Shown here: positions 1 to 11,766 of the stretch, piece by piece | How positions within the stretch are numbered: the first letter of the stretch is position 1 | Layout: each line of letters opens with the position of its first letter | Origin: Pigmentiphaga aceris | GTDB taxonomy: Bacteria > Pseudomonadota > Gammaproteobacteria > Burkholderiales > Burkholderiaceae_B | DNA length: 64,000 nt | Reading direction: 5' to 3' | Assembly: GCF_008119665.1 (NCBI RefSeq) | Contig: NZ_CP043046.1 | Coordinates: 1,984,001 to 2,048,000, forward strand | Translations under genes and position numbers: made by a program | The notes under the pieces: model-generated | The model's database searches: none | Told to the model about the DNA's origin: nothing | Seen by the model: only the letters and a program-made list of their open reading frames with translations

Positions 1-142
1 CGAGCCACCACAGGATGGAACCCATGACACAGACGAACAAGCCAAGCGCGATGGCTGGCGTCAGCCAGTACCAGTTGCGGCGGCGAAGGTTTACTTGTTC
101 GCGGAAGGGGGCCGGAATATTCGGCGGGCTGACGTGAGACAT
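1..142 (-). CDS. N-terminus of an unidentified membrane protein (cut by the window edge)
   Basis: An open frame starts at an ATG at 142 on the minus strand and runs off the window after 47 residues. It begins MSHVSPPNIPAPFREQVNLR, followed by RRRNWYW and a hydrophobic run (about residues 27-47, TPAIALGLFVCVMGSILWWL) that looks like a first transmembrane segment behind a positively charged cytoplasmic tail. It is divergent from aceE. A membrane sensor kinase would fit this layout, but no catalytic domain is visible, so the function is unknown. Only the start and the membrane segment are supported. Confidence 0.5.
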   Translation of the reverse strand, partial: MSHVSPPNIPAPFREQVNLRRRNWYWLTPAIALGLFVCVMGSILWWL

Positions 143-268
143 GGGCGCTAAGTTTACGCACAATCACCCGGCCGACAGGGGGCTGGCAGGGCATGGATTA
201 ACGCGGATCATGCCATGATCTGCAATATTTCACATTACGAAAAAACGTATCGCAACGCGAAATTTATA

Positions 269-297
269 TTGCGGCTGCCTTTCGACGCTTTTAGAAT
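269..297 (+). promoter_or_regulatory. Candidate sigma-70 promoter of the aceE operon
   Basis: TTGCGG (269-274) and TAGAAT (292-297) are separated by 17 bp, about 150 bp before aceE. A 7-bp inverted repeat (GCAATAT at 222-228, ATATTGC at 266-272) overlaps the -35 box and could be an operator. The rest of the 143-445 gap holds nothing else I can name. The call rests on spacing and box similarity only. Confidence 0.4.
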
Positions 298-445
298 CCG
301 AGCCGGGATCGTCCGGGCAGCTTTATGCGCCCGGCAATGATACAAAGAGGGCCCCGCAAGGGTCCCTTGCGTCGCACGACGACGCACCGAGATTCGCACC
401 GTGCATCTGGCGGACGAAAAAGATTCAGAGCCACAGGAGACATTA

Positions 446-3157
<2,712 letters not shown>

Positions 3158-3178
3158 TGCATCGATGAAATGACCCGG

Positions 3179-3213
3179 ACACCCGCCGTGGGCCTGATGG
3201 CCTCGGCGGGTGT
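3179..3213 (+). other. Intercistronic hairpin between aceE and aceF
   Basis: ACACCCGCCG (3179-3188) and CGGCGGGTGT (3204-3213) form a perfect 10-bp stem with a 15-nt loop in the 103-bp aceE-aceF gap. There is no T-run after it, so it is probably an RNA-stability or processing structure or a leaky attenuator, not a full terminator. Confidence 0.45.
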
Positions 3214-3260
3214 GTGTTCGAGCTGGCGCAGAAAGCGCTGGCATCGCTGGAGACACAAGA

Positions 3261-4949
3261 ATGAGCAACGTGATCGAATTGAAGGTGCCGGACATCGGCG
3301 ACTTCAGCGAAGTGGAAGTGATCGAAGTGCTGGTCAAGGTTGGCGACACCGTGGCGGCTGAGCAAAGCCTGGTGACGGTCGAATCGGACAAGTCCTCAAT
3401 GGAAATTCCGGCATCCGAAGCGGGTGTCGTGACGGCTATCGCTGTCAAGCTGGGCGACAAGGTCAAGCAAGGCACCGTGCTGGTGTCGATCGAGCCGGGT
3501 GCTGCAGCTGCTGCCGCACCGGCAGCCGCGCCTGCACCGGCAGCGGCTCCTGCGCAGGCTGCTGCTGCGCCGGCACCTGCACCCGCACCTGCTGCGGCCG
3601 CTCCGGTTGCCGCACCCGCGCCTGCCGCTGCCCCCAGTGGCCCTGTGACCATCAGCGTGCCGGACATCGGCGACTTCGCCGAAGTCGAAGTGATCGAGCT
3701 GCTGGTCAACGTTGGCGACGAAGTGAAGGCTGAGCAAAGCCTGGTGACCGTCGAGTCCGACAAGTCGTCGATGGAAATCCCGTCGTCGCAAGCTGGCAAG
3801 GTCACCAAGCTGCTGGTGAAAGTTGGCGACAAGGTCAAGCAGGGTTCGCAACTGGTTGAGCTGGAAGCCAGCGCTGGCGCTGCTGCTGCCGCTGCGCCTG
3901 CCCCCGCTGCTGCGGCCCCGGCACCTGCCGCCGCTGCTGCTGCACCGGCACCTGCACCGGCCGCCCCCAGCACGCCTGCGGTCGTCCGCACGCCGCCGGT
4001 GCAAGCCGTGGAAGACCCGTCGGCACCGAAGCCGCATGCATCGCCTTCCGTGCGCAAGTTCGCACGTGAACTGGGCGTTGATCTGCGTCGTGTGACCGGT
4101 ACCGGTGACAAGGGCCGCATCACACCGGACGACGTCCGTGCATTCGTGAAGCAAGCGGTAGCAACCGCTGCCCAACCGGCTGCTGCTGCGGCCGCGTCGG
4201 GTGACGGTGGTGCCGCGCTGGGTCTGTTGCCCTGGCCGAAGGTTGATTTCACCAAGTTCGGTGAAATCGAAGCCAAGCCGCTGTCGCGCATCAAGAAGAT
4301 TTCCGGTGCCAACCTGCACCGCAACTGGGTGATGATCCCCCACGTCACGAACAATGACGAAGCCGACATCACCGAGCTGGAAGCCCTGCGCGTCGCGCTG
4401 AACAAGGAAAACGAGAAGGCTGGCGTCAAAGTCACGATGCTCGCCTTCGTCATCAAGGCCGTGGTTGCTGCCTTGAAGAAGTTCCCCGAGTTCAACGCTT
4501 CGCTGGACGGCGACAACCTGGTCTACAAGAAGTACTTCCACATCGGCTTTGCGGCCGATACGCCCAACGGGCTGGTTGTGCCGGTGATCCGCGACGCCGA
4601 CAAGAAGGGCGTGTTCGAACTCGCCAAGGAATCCAGCGAACTGGCCAAGAAGGCCCGTGACGGCAAACTGTCGCCGGCCGAAATGCAGGGCGGATGCTTC
4701 TCGATCTCGTCGCTGGGTGGCATTGGTGGCACGAACTTCACCCCCATCGTGAATGCGCCGGAAGTCGCGATCCTCGGCCTGAGCCGTTCGGCGATGCAGC
4801 CGGTGTGGGATGGCAAGGCCTTCCAGCCGCGCCTGATGCTGCCGATGTCGCTGTCCTACGACCACCGCGTGATCGACGGCGCATCGGCCGCACGCTTCAA
4901 CGCCTACCTGGGCGCCGTGCTGGCGGACTTCCGCCGCGTGCTGCTGTAA
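3261..4949 (+). CDS. aceF: Dihydrolipoamide acetyltransferase (E2 of pyruvate dehydrogenase)
   Basis: This is the core enzyme of the complex and transfers acetyl groups from lipoamide to CoA. It has 562 residues: two lipoyl domains with the modified lysine in [10 protein letters not shown] (K44 and K168), separated and followed by long Ala/Pro linkers; an E3-binding domain around 258-296 ([19 protein letters not shown]); and the catalytic domain with the active-site motif DHRVIDG (H535) near the C-terminus. The ATG at 3261 gives the standard [14 protein letters not shown] start. Two lipoyl domains instead of the three of E. coli is usual in Burkholderiales. The lpdA start lies 16 bp downstream. 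Confidence 0.98.
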   Translation: MSNVIELKVPDIGDFSEVEVIEVLVKVGDTVAAEQSLVTVESDKSSMEIPASEAGVVTAIAVKLGDKVKQGTVLVSIEPGAAAAAAPAAAPAPAAAPAQAAAAPAPAPAPAAAAPVAAPAPAAAPSGPVTISVPDIGDFAEVEVIELLVNVGDEVKAEQSLVTVESDKSSMEIPSSQAGKVTKLLVKVGDKVKQGSQLVELEASAGAAAAAAPAPAAAAPAPAAAAAAPAPAPAAPSTPAVVRTPPVQAVEDPSAPKPHASPSVRKFARELGVDLRRVTGTGDKGRITPDDVRAFVKQAVATAAQPAAAAAASGDGGAALGLLPWPKVDFTKFGEIEAKPLSRIKKISGANLHRNWVMIPHVTNNDEADITELEALRVALNKENEKAGVKVTMLAFVIKAVVAALKKFPEFNASLDGDNLVYKKYFHIGFAADTPNGLVVPVIRDADKKGVFELAKESSELAKKARDGKLSPAEMQGGCFSISSLGGIGGTNFTPIVNAPEVAILGLSRSAMQPVWDGKAFQPRLMLPMSLSYDHRVIDGASAARFNAYLGAVLADFRRVLL

Positions 4950-4965
4950 GCGCCAAGGAGCTGCG

Positions 4966-6756
4966 ATGAGCAACGTTATCGAAATCAAAGTACCGGACAT
5001 CGGTGACTCCCAGGACGTGGAAGTCATCGAGATACTGGTCGCGGTCGGCGACACCATCAAGGCCGAACAAAGCCTGGTGACCGTCGAGTCCGACAAGTCC
5101 TCGATGGAAATCCCGGCAACGCAAGGCGGCGTGGTCAAGGCGCTGCGCGTGAAGCTGGGCGACAAGGTCAGCGAAGGCTCGGTCCTGCTGGAAATCGAAG
5201 CGGGTGAAGCGGCAGCCGCTGCGCCTGCACCGGCTGCTGCCAAGGCCGAAGCGCCTGCGGCTGCTCCCGCTGCTGCGCCTGCCAAGGCTGCGGCACCGGC
5301 ACCGGCCGCCGCACCTGCGCCCGCAGGCAGCTACAGCGGCAAGGTCGATGTTGAAGTCGACTTGGTCGTGCTGGGCTCCGGCCCTGGCGGTTACGCCGCT
5401 GCCTTCCGCGCGGCCGACCTCGGTCTGTCCGTTGCCTTGGTGGAACGTTATCCGGCGCTGGGCGGTGTCTGCCTGAACGTCGGTTGCATCCCGTCCAAGG
5501 CCTTGCTGCACACCGCTGCCATCATCGATGAAGCACGTGCACAAGCTGCGCACGGCGTGAGCTTCGGTGAGCCCACCATCGACCTGGACAAGCTGCGCTC
5601 GTTCAAGGACGGCGTGGTGGCCAAGCTGTCCGGCGGCATCGCCGGCATGGCCAAGTCGCGCAAGGTGAAAGTGGTGCAAGGCACCGGTGCTTTCGTTGAT
5701 CCGTATCACATGGAAGTGGACGGCGAAGCTGGCAAGCAAGTGGTGAAGTTCAAGCAGGCGATCATCGCTGCTGGCAGCCAGCCCGTCAGCCTGCCATTCG
5801 CGCCGAAAGACCCGCGCATCGTCGATTCCACCGGCGCGCTGGAATTGCGTCAGCAGCCGGGCAAGATGCTGATCATCGGCGGCGGCATCATCGGCCTGGA
5901 AATGGGCACGGTGTATTCCGCGCTGGGCGCACGCCTGGACGTGGTCGAAATGCTCGACGGCCTGATGCAAGGCGCTGACCGTGACCTGGTCAAGGTGTGG
6001 CAGAAGTTGAACGCACCGCGCTTCGACAACATCATGGTCAAGACCAAGACCACGGCGATCGAAGCCCGCGAAGACGGCATTTACGTCACCTTCGAAGGCG
6101 AAGGCGCACCGAAAGAACCGCAGCGCTACGACCTGGTGCTGCAAGCCGTGGGCCGCACGCCCAACGGTAAGAAGATCGGTGCCGAGAAAGCCGGTGTTGC
6201 AGTCACCGACCGTGGTTTCATCGACGTCGACAAGCAGATGCGTACCAACGTGCCGCACATCTTCGCGATTGGTGACGTGGTTGGCCAACCGATGCTGGCC
6301 CACAAGGCCACGCACGAAGGCCACGTTGCCGCCGAAGCCGCAGCAGGCCACAAGGCCTACTTCGACGCCCGTGTGATTCCGTCGGTGGCCTACACCGATC
6401 CGGAAGTGGCATGGGTCGGCGTGACCGAAGACGAAGCCAAGAAGCAAGGCCTGAAGGTCACCAAGTCGGTGTTCCCGTGGGCAGCTTCCGGCCGCGCGAT
6501 CGCCAACGGCCGCGACGAAGGTTTCACCAAGCTGCTGTTTGACGAGACCACCCACCGCATCGTCGGTGGCGGTATTGTCGGCACGCATGCTGGCGACCTG
6601 CTGAGCGAAATCGTGCTGGCCATCGAGATGGGTTCGGACGCGGTAGACATCGCCAAGACCATCCACCCGCACCCGACCCTGGGTGAATCGGTGGGCCTGT
6701 CGGCTGAAGTCGCCGAAGGCAGCTGCACGGACTTGCCGCCGGCTCGGAAGAAGTAA
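4966..6756 (+). CDS. lpdA: Dihydrolipoamide dehydrogenase with N-terminal lipoyl domain (E3)
   Basis: This flavoprotein reoxidises dihydrolipoamide with NAD+. Its 596 residues are about 120 longer than a plain E3 because of an N-terminal lipoyl domain (lysine K44 in [10 protein letters not shown]) and an Ala/Pro linker up to about residue 120. The E3 part shows the FAD motif GSGPGG (137-142), the redox disulfide CLNVGC (C169/C174), a second nucleotide motif [10 protein letters not shown], and the catalytic pair H569/E574 in [14 protein letters not shown] lies 6 bp before the ATG. The fused lipoyl domain is common in betaproteobacterial pdh operons. Confidence 0.97.
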   Translation: MSNVIEIKVPDIGDSQDVEVIEILVAVGDTIKAEQSLVTVESDKSSMEIPATQGGVVKALRVKLGDKVSEGSVLLEIEAGEAAAAAPAPAAAKAEAPAAAPAAAPAKAAAPAPAAAPAPAGSYSGKVDVEVDLVVLGSGPGGYAAAFRAADLGLSVALVERYPALGGVCLNVGCIPSKALLHTAAIIDEARAQAAHGVSFGEPTIDLDKLRSFKDGVVAKLSGGIAGMAKSRKVKVVQGTGAFVDPYHMEVDGEAGKQVVKFKQAIIAAGSQPVSLPFAPKDPRIVDSTGALELRQQPGKMLIIGGGIIGLEMGTVYSALGARLDVVEMLDGLMQGADRDLVKVWQKLNAPRFDNIMVKTKTTAIEAREDGIYVTFEGEGAPKEPQRYDLVLQAVGRTPNGKKIGAEKAGVAVTDRGFIDVDKQMRTNVPHIFAIGDVVGQPMLAHKATHEGHVAAEAAAGHKAYFDARVIPSVAYTDPEVAWVGVTEDEAKKQGLKVTKSVFPWAASGRAIANGRDEGFTKLLFDETTHRIVGGGIVGTHAGDLLSEIVLAIEMGSDAVDIAKTIHPHPTLGESVGLSAEVAEGSCTDLPPARKK

Positions 6757-6780
6757 TTCTTCTGCGGTTTGGCAGTAAGT

Positions 6781-6808
6781 GAAACGCCTGGCTCATGCCA
6801 GGCGTTTC
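6781..6808 (+). terminator. Terminator of the aceE-aceF-lpdA operon
   Basis: A perfect 12-bp stem (GAAACGCCTGGC / GCCAGGCGTTTC) with a TCAT loop begins 24 bp after the lpdA stop and is followed by a T-rich stretch (TGTTTCTGGGTTT). This is a good intrinsic terminator shape. Confidence 0.8.
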
Positions 6809-6946
6809 TGTTTCTGGGTTTGGTGCGCGATTGTCCATCCCTTGCCCGCACCCCGGCCGTCGCAAATCCCCACAGCACATCGGGGAATGCCCCGTGCTCC
6901 CCATGCGATACTTCGCCCCTGCTCATTCCCCGGTCGATCACGTTTC

Positions 6947-8287
6947 ATGACCTCGCTGACCCCCGCCGTGCCTGCCCCCGATTCCCGCCCGACCGCTACC
7001 AGCCCGCTGGCCACCTGGCTTGCCTACCTGGAGTCGATTCACGCCCGTCCCATCGACATGGGCCTGGACCGTGTGCGCGAGGTGGCTGCGCGGATGGAAT
7101 TGAACATCGAGGCCGTGAAGATCGTGGTCGGCGGCACGAACGGGAAGGGCTCGACCTGTTCCATGCTTGAGGCCATTTTGCTGGCGTCTGGCTACAAGGT
7201 CGGCCTGTACACCTCGCCGCACCTGGTGGATTTCAACGAGCGCGCCCGCATCAACGGCGAACTCGCTACTGACGCAGAACTGACCGAACAGTTTGCGGCT
7301 GTCGACGCCGCACGCGGCGAAGTGTCGCTGACCTACTTCGAACTGACCACGCTTGCCATTCTGCGTCTGTTTGCCACCCGCAAGCTGGATGTGGTGGTAC
7401 TGGAAATCGGCCTGGGTGGTCGGCTGGATGCGGTCAACATCATCGATGCCGACTGTTCCATCGTCACCAGCGTGGATATCGACCATACCGAATTCCTGGG
7501 CGACACCCGCGAACTCATCGGCATGGAAAAAGCGCACATCTACCGCAGCGGCCGTCCGGCAATCTGCGCCGACCCGATGCCGCCGGCGTCGCTGGTGGCG
7601 CATGCCGAAGCCATTGGCGCTGACCTGTGGTTGTTCGGCCGCGATTTCAACTATGGCGGCGACAAGCAGCAGTGGAGCTACGGCGGGCGCAATCAGCGAC
7701 GCAATTCGCTGGGATATCCGTCGCTGCGCGGTGCCAATCAGTTGCTGAACGCCTCTGCCGCCATGGCTGCATTGGAAGCGCTGCGCGATCAGCTGGTCGT
7801 TCCACAGCAGGCGGTTCGCCTGGGCTTGCTGCAAGTTCAACTGCCCGCACGCTTCCAGATTTTGCCCGGACAGCCCACGGTGATCCTGGATGTTGCCCAC
7901 AACCCACACGCGGCAGCCGTGCTGGCCGACAACCTGGGCAACATGGGCTTCTATCCGTATACCCATGTGGTGTTGGGCATGTTGTCGGATAAAGACATTT
8001 CGGGCGTGATTGCCAAGGTGCTGAAGCACGCCGACCACTGGTATTGCGCCAGCCTGGAAGGCCCGCGCGGCCTGGATGGCGAGGCATTGGCCGGGCAACT
8101 GAGGGCGGCTGGCGTTTCCGAGAGTGCCGACAGTTCGATCACGACCTGGGCTTCCCCAGCAGAGGCCTATGCTGCCGCCCGCGCTCGGGCAGGCGACGGT
8201 GATAGAATTGTGGTCTTCGGGTCTTTCCTGACCGTGGCTGGTGTAGTGTCGTATCTGCGCAGCGCTGCGACGACGCGAAACGGTTGA
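6947..8287 (+). CDS. folC: Dihydrofolate synthase / folylpolyglutamate synthase
   Basis: It adds glutamate to dihydropteroate and to folates using ATP, in the cytoplasm. The 446-residue product has the Mur-ligase type P-loop GGTNGKGST (62-70), followed by YTSPHLVDFNERARING and LEIGLGGRLDAVN with IDHTEFLG, all FolC signatures, and a C-terminal ligase domain with DVAHNPHAA. The ATG at 6947 is the natural family start; an earlier in-frame GTG would run back into the terminator. No strong ribosome-binding site is seen. The order folC - SPOR - cvpA - purF is typical of Burkholderiales. Confidence 0.96.
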   Translation: MTSLTPAVPAPDSRPTATSPLATWLAYLESIHARPIDMGLDRVREVAARMELNIEAVKIVVGGTNGKGSTCSMLEAILLASGYKVGLYTSPHLVDFNERARINGELATDAELTEQFAAVDAARGEVSLTYFELTTLAILRLFATRKLDVVVLEIGLGGRLDAVNIIDADCSIVTSVDIDHTEFLGDTRELIGMEKAHIYRSGRPAICADPMPPASLVAHAEAIGADLWLFGRDFNYGGDKQQWSYGGRNQRRNSLGYPSLRGANQLLNASAAMAALEALRDQLVVPQQAVRLGLLQVQLPARFQILPGQPTVILDVAHNPHAAAVLADNLGNMGFYPYTHVVLGMLSDKDISGVIAKVLKHADHWYCASLEGPRGLDGEALAGQLRAAGVSESADSSITTWASPAEAYAAARARAGDGDRIVVFGSFLTVAGVVSYLRSAATTRNG

Positions 8288-8453
8288 TACGCGGGTGATT
8301 GAACGCAGGTGATCCGCAGGGCGGATTTTCCGGGTAAGTTCACACGCGAACAGACGTCATCACGCGAACGGCTTTGTTGGTACGGCGTACAAGTTCAGCT
8401 TTCCACGCACGGCAGGTTCCCGCTCAGGCATTTGCCTATTTGCCGGATTTCTC

Positions 8454-9329
8454 ATGGGTTTGCTCTCAAGCAATAAACCGGCTGCTCCTGAACGCCGCAG
8501 CCGCCGCACTACCAGCGAAGATCGGCTCGATCCCGCTCAGGAACTCCGTCGCCGCGCGCGCCGTCGTCTGGTCGGCGCGATCGCGCTGGTGCTGGCCGCC
8601 GTCATCGTGCTGCCGATGCTGCTCGATACCAAGCGCGCGCCGCTGCCCAACGACATCCCGATCAGCATTCCGGGCAAGACGCCGCCGCCGGCCCAGGTCG
8701 CCGTGGTGCCGCCCGAAACTACTCAGCCTGCCGTGCCGCCTCAGCCGCAATCGCAGCCGAGCACGGCCGTGCCGACGGTGAACGCGCCGTCGGTTACGCC
8801 AGCGCCTGCGCATACTCCCACCCCGACGCCTACGCCCACGCCGGCTCCGCAGCAGCATCAGACGCCGGCTCCGGTGCGTACGCCCGAGCCCCGTCCGGAA
8901 CCTGTGCGCCCCGAACCCGTGCGTCCGGAACCGGCTCGCCCGGAACCAGCGCCGGTTCCGCAGCCGCCGCGCGTGGAAACCCCCGCGCCTGCACCAACCC
9001 GTCCGGCGACCGAAGCGGCTGACGCTGCGCGTGCGCGTGCCTTGCTGGAAGGCCGTCCGGCCGTGGTTGCCTCGGCATCGCGTCAAGAGCCTGCCAAAGG
9101 TGCTTTTGTGATTCAAGTCGGCGCGTATTCCACCGAAGCGCGTGCGCAGGAAGTCCGCGATCGCTTGTCGGGTGCCGGCATGAAGGCATTTACCGAACGC
9201 GTGCGTTCTGGCCAGGGCGACGTCTACAGGGTGCGAGTCGGTCCTTACTCGACGCGTGAAGCTGCCGACAGCGCCCGCGACCGGATCAAGTCGGCGGCCG
9301 GACTCGATAGTTCCATCGTGTCCCTGTGA
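8454..9329 (+). CDS. SPOR-domain membrane protein (DedD-like)
   Basis: This is a bitopic inner-membrane protein expected to bind denuded septal peptidoglycan. Of 291 residues, 1-38 are a basic cytoplasmic tail, 39-57 are a transmembrane helix (LVGAIALVLAAVIVLPMLL), about 60-215 are a very Pro-rich spacer with repeated PEPVRPEP units, and about 216-291 are the SPOR domain (GAFVIQVGAYSTEARAQEVR ... YRVRVGPYSTREAAD). It overlaps cvpA by 4 bp, so the two are probably translationally coupled. The role in cell division is inferred from the family. Confidence 0.88.
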   Translation: MGLLSSNKPAAPERRSRRTTSEDRLDPAQELRRRARRRLVGAIALVLAAVIVLPMLLDTKRAPLPNDIPISIPGKTPPPAQVAVVPPETTQPAVPPQPQSQPSTAVPTVNAPSVTPAPAHTPTPTPTPTPAPQQHQTPAPVRTPEPRPEPVRPEPVRPEPARPEPAPVPQPPRVETPAPAPTRPATEAADAARARALLEGRPAVVASASRQEPAKGAFVIQVGAYSTEARAQEVRDRLSGAGMKAFTERVRSGQGDVYRVRVGPYSTREAADSARDRIKSAAGLDSSIVSL

Positions 9330-9814
9330 CAGCCTTCGATTTCGGCGTCCTCGGTATTCTGGGCGCGTCGGTCGTAGTGGGTTTGTTGCGCGGCTTGATC
9401 AAGGAAGTGCTGTCATTGATCGCCTATGTCGCCGCGTTTCTCGCGGCGGCGTGGTACGGCCCGACGGTGTATGGCGGCTTGACCACCTACATCGAGAATT
9501 CGGGCCTCCGTCTGATCGTTGCTTACGTCGGGGTGTTTGTCGGCGTACTGCTGGGGGTCGGCATGGTCAACATGGCCTTGTCCGCCCTGATCCGCGCCAC
9601 GGGTCTGACGCCTGCCGATCGTGGGCTGGGTGGCCTGTTCGGCGTGGCGCGCGGTGCGTTGCTCATCTTGGCTATCGTGACGGCGGCCTCATATACCCCC
9701 TTGCCGCAGGAACCGTGGTGGCGCGATGCATTGCTTGCGCCCGCGGTGGAAGCAGGCATCCAGCAATTGAAGCCCTGGTTGCCTGCTCCGGTAGGGGATT
9801 GGATCAAGGTCTGA
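9326..9814 (+). CDS. cvpA: CvpA family membrane protein
   Basis: A 162-residue protein with four hydrophobic segments and the family pattern DFGVLGILGASVVVGLLRGL, then ADRGLGGLFGVARG. CvpA was named for colicin V production in E. coli and is commonly encoded just before purF, as here. It starts with GTG overlapping the stop of the SPOR gene (GTGA). Its biochemical role is not settled; links to envelope integrity come from work in other species. Confidence 0.9.
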   Translation: MTAFDFGVLGILGASVVVGLLRGLIKEVLSLIAYVAAFLAAAWYGPTVYGGLTTYIENSGLRLIVAYVGVFVGVLLGVGMVNMALSALIRATGLTPADRGLGGLFGVARGALLILAIVTAASYTPLPQEPWWRDALLAPAVEAGIQQLKPWLPAPVGDWIKV

Positions 9815-9923
9815 CCTGTCGGTCAGGCTGGTTTGACCGATCGTGATCGCAACCGCAATCGCGATCGGGCATGCGGCGTATCTGCCTTGGGTACGCGGCT
9901 AACTTGTATGTAAAGAGGTTCAC

Positions 9924-11441
9924 ATGTGCGGAATCGTCGGTGTCGTGTCCCATGCACCGGTCAACCAGTTGCTCTATGACAGCCTGCTGCTCTTGCAGCA
10001 CCGCGGACAGGATGCGGCTGGCATTGCAACGGCGAACGGCAACAATTTCAACATGTACAAGGCCGGTGGCCTGGTACGCGACGTCTTCCGGACGCGCAAC
10101 ATGCGCTCGTTGCCCGGCAATGCCGGCATCGGCCACGTGCGTTATCCGACGGCGGGTTCCAGCGCCAGTCTGGAAGAGGCTCAGCCCTTCTATGTCAACG
10201 CCCCGTTCGGCCTGACCCTGGCCCACAACGGCAACCTGACCAACTCGGAATCGCTGCGCGACGAACTGTTCCGCATCGATCGCCGCCACATCAACACCAG
10301 TTCCGATTCGGAAGTGCTGTTGAACGTGCTGGCGCACGAGCTGCAACTGGCATCTAACGGTGGTTCGCTGGACGAAGCGGCAATCTTCCGTGCCGTGTCG
10401 GCGCTGCATCGCCGCGTGAAGGGCGGTTACGCTGTGGTTGCCCAGATCGCCGGTTACGGCATTCTGGCCTTCCGTGATCCGTTCGGTATTCGTCCCCTCT
10501 GTCTGGGCAGTGCCGAGACCGAGTCCGGCACGGAATGGATGGTCACCTCGGAATCCGTGGCGCTGGAAGGCCTGGGCTTCAAGCTGTCGCGCGATGTGCT
10601 GCCGGGTGAAGCAGTCTTCATCTCGCTCGACGGTGATCTGGCCGCTGCACAGTGCGCCGACAACCCGATCCTGTCGCCGTGCATTTTCGAATACGTCTAC
10701 ATGGCACGTCCGGACTCGCTGATGGATGGCGTGTCGGTCTACGATGCCCGTCTGCGTATGGGTGAATACCTGGCCGCCAAGGTGGCAGAGCGTTTCGCCC
10801 CCGGCGACATCGACGTGGTCATGCCGATTCCCGATTCTTCGCGTCCGGCCGCCATGCAGCTGGCCTCGCGTCTGAACATCGATTATCGCGAAGGCTTCAT
10901 CAAGAACCGTTACGTCGGTCGTACCTTCATCATGCCCGGCCAGGCCGTGCGCAAGAAGTCGGTTCGCCAGAAGCTGAACGCCATGGGCGTCGAATTCAAG
11001 GGCAAGAACGTGCTGATTGTGGACGATTCCATCGTCCGTGGCACCACCAGCCGTGAAATCGTCGACATGGCGCGCGAAGCCGGAGCCAACAAGGTGTACT
11101 TCGCCTCGGCCGCGCCTCCGGTGCGTTTCCCGAACGTCTACGGCATCGACATGCCGACCCGCAGCGAGCTGATCGCCTACGGTCGCAGCGATGAAGAAAT
11201 CGCTCGCCAGATCGGTGCCGATGCCCTGGTGTACCAGGACATCGAAGCCATGAAGCAGGCGGTGCGTGACGTGAACCCGGCAATCACCCAGTTCGACGCT
11301 TCTTGCTTCGACGGTCACTACATCACCGGCGACATCACGCCGGAATATCTGGACCGTACTGAGCGCCGTCGCGGCGAAGAAGGTACCGAGCGTCAGGGCG
11401 GCCTTCAGGTCAACCTGGGCTACGCTGCCAACGACGTCTGA
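9924..11441 (+). CDS. purF: Amidophosphoribosyltransferase
   Basis: It catalyses the first committed step of purine synthesis: PRPP plus glutamine to phosphoribosylamine. The 505-residue product begins MCGIVGVV, so Cys2 is the N-terminal glutaminase nucleophile after Met removal. The PRPP-binding loop VLIVDDSIVRGTTSRE is intact, as is FIKNRYVGRTFI. The start has an AGAGG site 8-10 bp upstream. Length and order match the family. Confidence 0.98.
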   Translation: MCGIVGVVSHAPVNQLLYDSLLLLQHRGQDAAGIATANGNNFNMYKAGGLVRDVFRTRNMRSLPGNAGIGHVRYPTAGSSASLEEAQPFYVNAPFGLTLAHNGNLTNSESLRDELFRIDRRHINTSSDSEVLLNVLAHELQLASNGGSLDEAAIFRAVSALHRRVKGGYAVVAQIAGYGILAFRDPFGIRPLCLGSAETESGTEWMVTSESVALEGLGFKLSRDVLPGEAVFISLDGDLAAAQCADNPILSPCIFEYVYMARPDSLMDGVSVYDARLRMGEYLAAKVAERFAPGDIDVVMPIPDSSRPAAMQLASRLNIDYREGFIKNRYVGRTFIMPGQAVRKKSVRQKLNAMGVEFKGKNVLIVDDSIVRGTTSREIVDMAREAGANKVYFASAAPPVRFPNVYGIDMPTRSELIAYGRSDEEIARQIGADALVYQDIEAMKQAVRDVNPAITQFDASCFDGHYITGDITPEYLDRTERRRGEEGTERQGGLQVNLGYAANDV

Positions 11442-11530
11442 CCCAGCAATGGCAGGGGTCTGCCTGGCAGGCCCGCTGCAGACCAAGGTCCGAGATGCAT
11501 GAATATTCGTCATCCCGACCGACGGTCTGA

Positions 11531-11584
11531 CCGGCCAATCTGGCCGGGTTGCCAGCAATACGGCGCGCATCTTGCGCGCCGTAT
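11531..11584 (+). terminator. Paired hairpins downstream of purF
   Basis: Two perfect stems follow purF: CCGGCCA / TGGCCGG (11531-11547, 3-nt loop) and ATACGGCGCGC / GCGCGCCGTAT (11558-11584, 5-nt loop). Neither has a T-run, so this is a likely but untypical transcription end. The remaining gap to 11766 should hold the promoter of the sulfite reductase operon, but I cannot place it with confidence. Confidence 0.5.
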
Positions 11585-11766
11585 GTACGTATAGACAAGG
11601 CATATTCAGGCGCGTGTTTTCAAGAACCGCGTTTGCTTATGCCATTCGCGCATATAACCAAATGCCAAATCGGTCGTTCCGACGCCCGGGGTAAATTTGT
11701 ATGCTGGTTGGTTAAAGCTTGGCGCGCAGCCCCCCACGCGCGCTGGTTCTTGCACGAGGCTCATTC

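Noticed and set aside
3261..5340. Nearly identical lipoyl-domain segments in aceF (twice) and lpdA as a DNA repeat or mobile feature
   Set aside because: They are homologous protein domains ([10 protein letters not shown] lipoyl motifs) with Ala/Pro linkers, normal for this complex.
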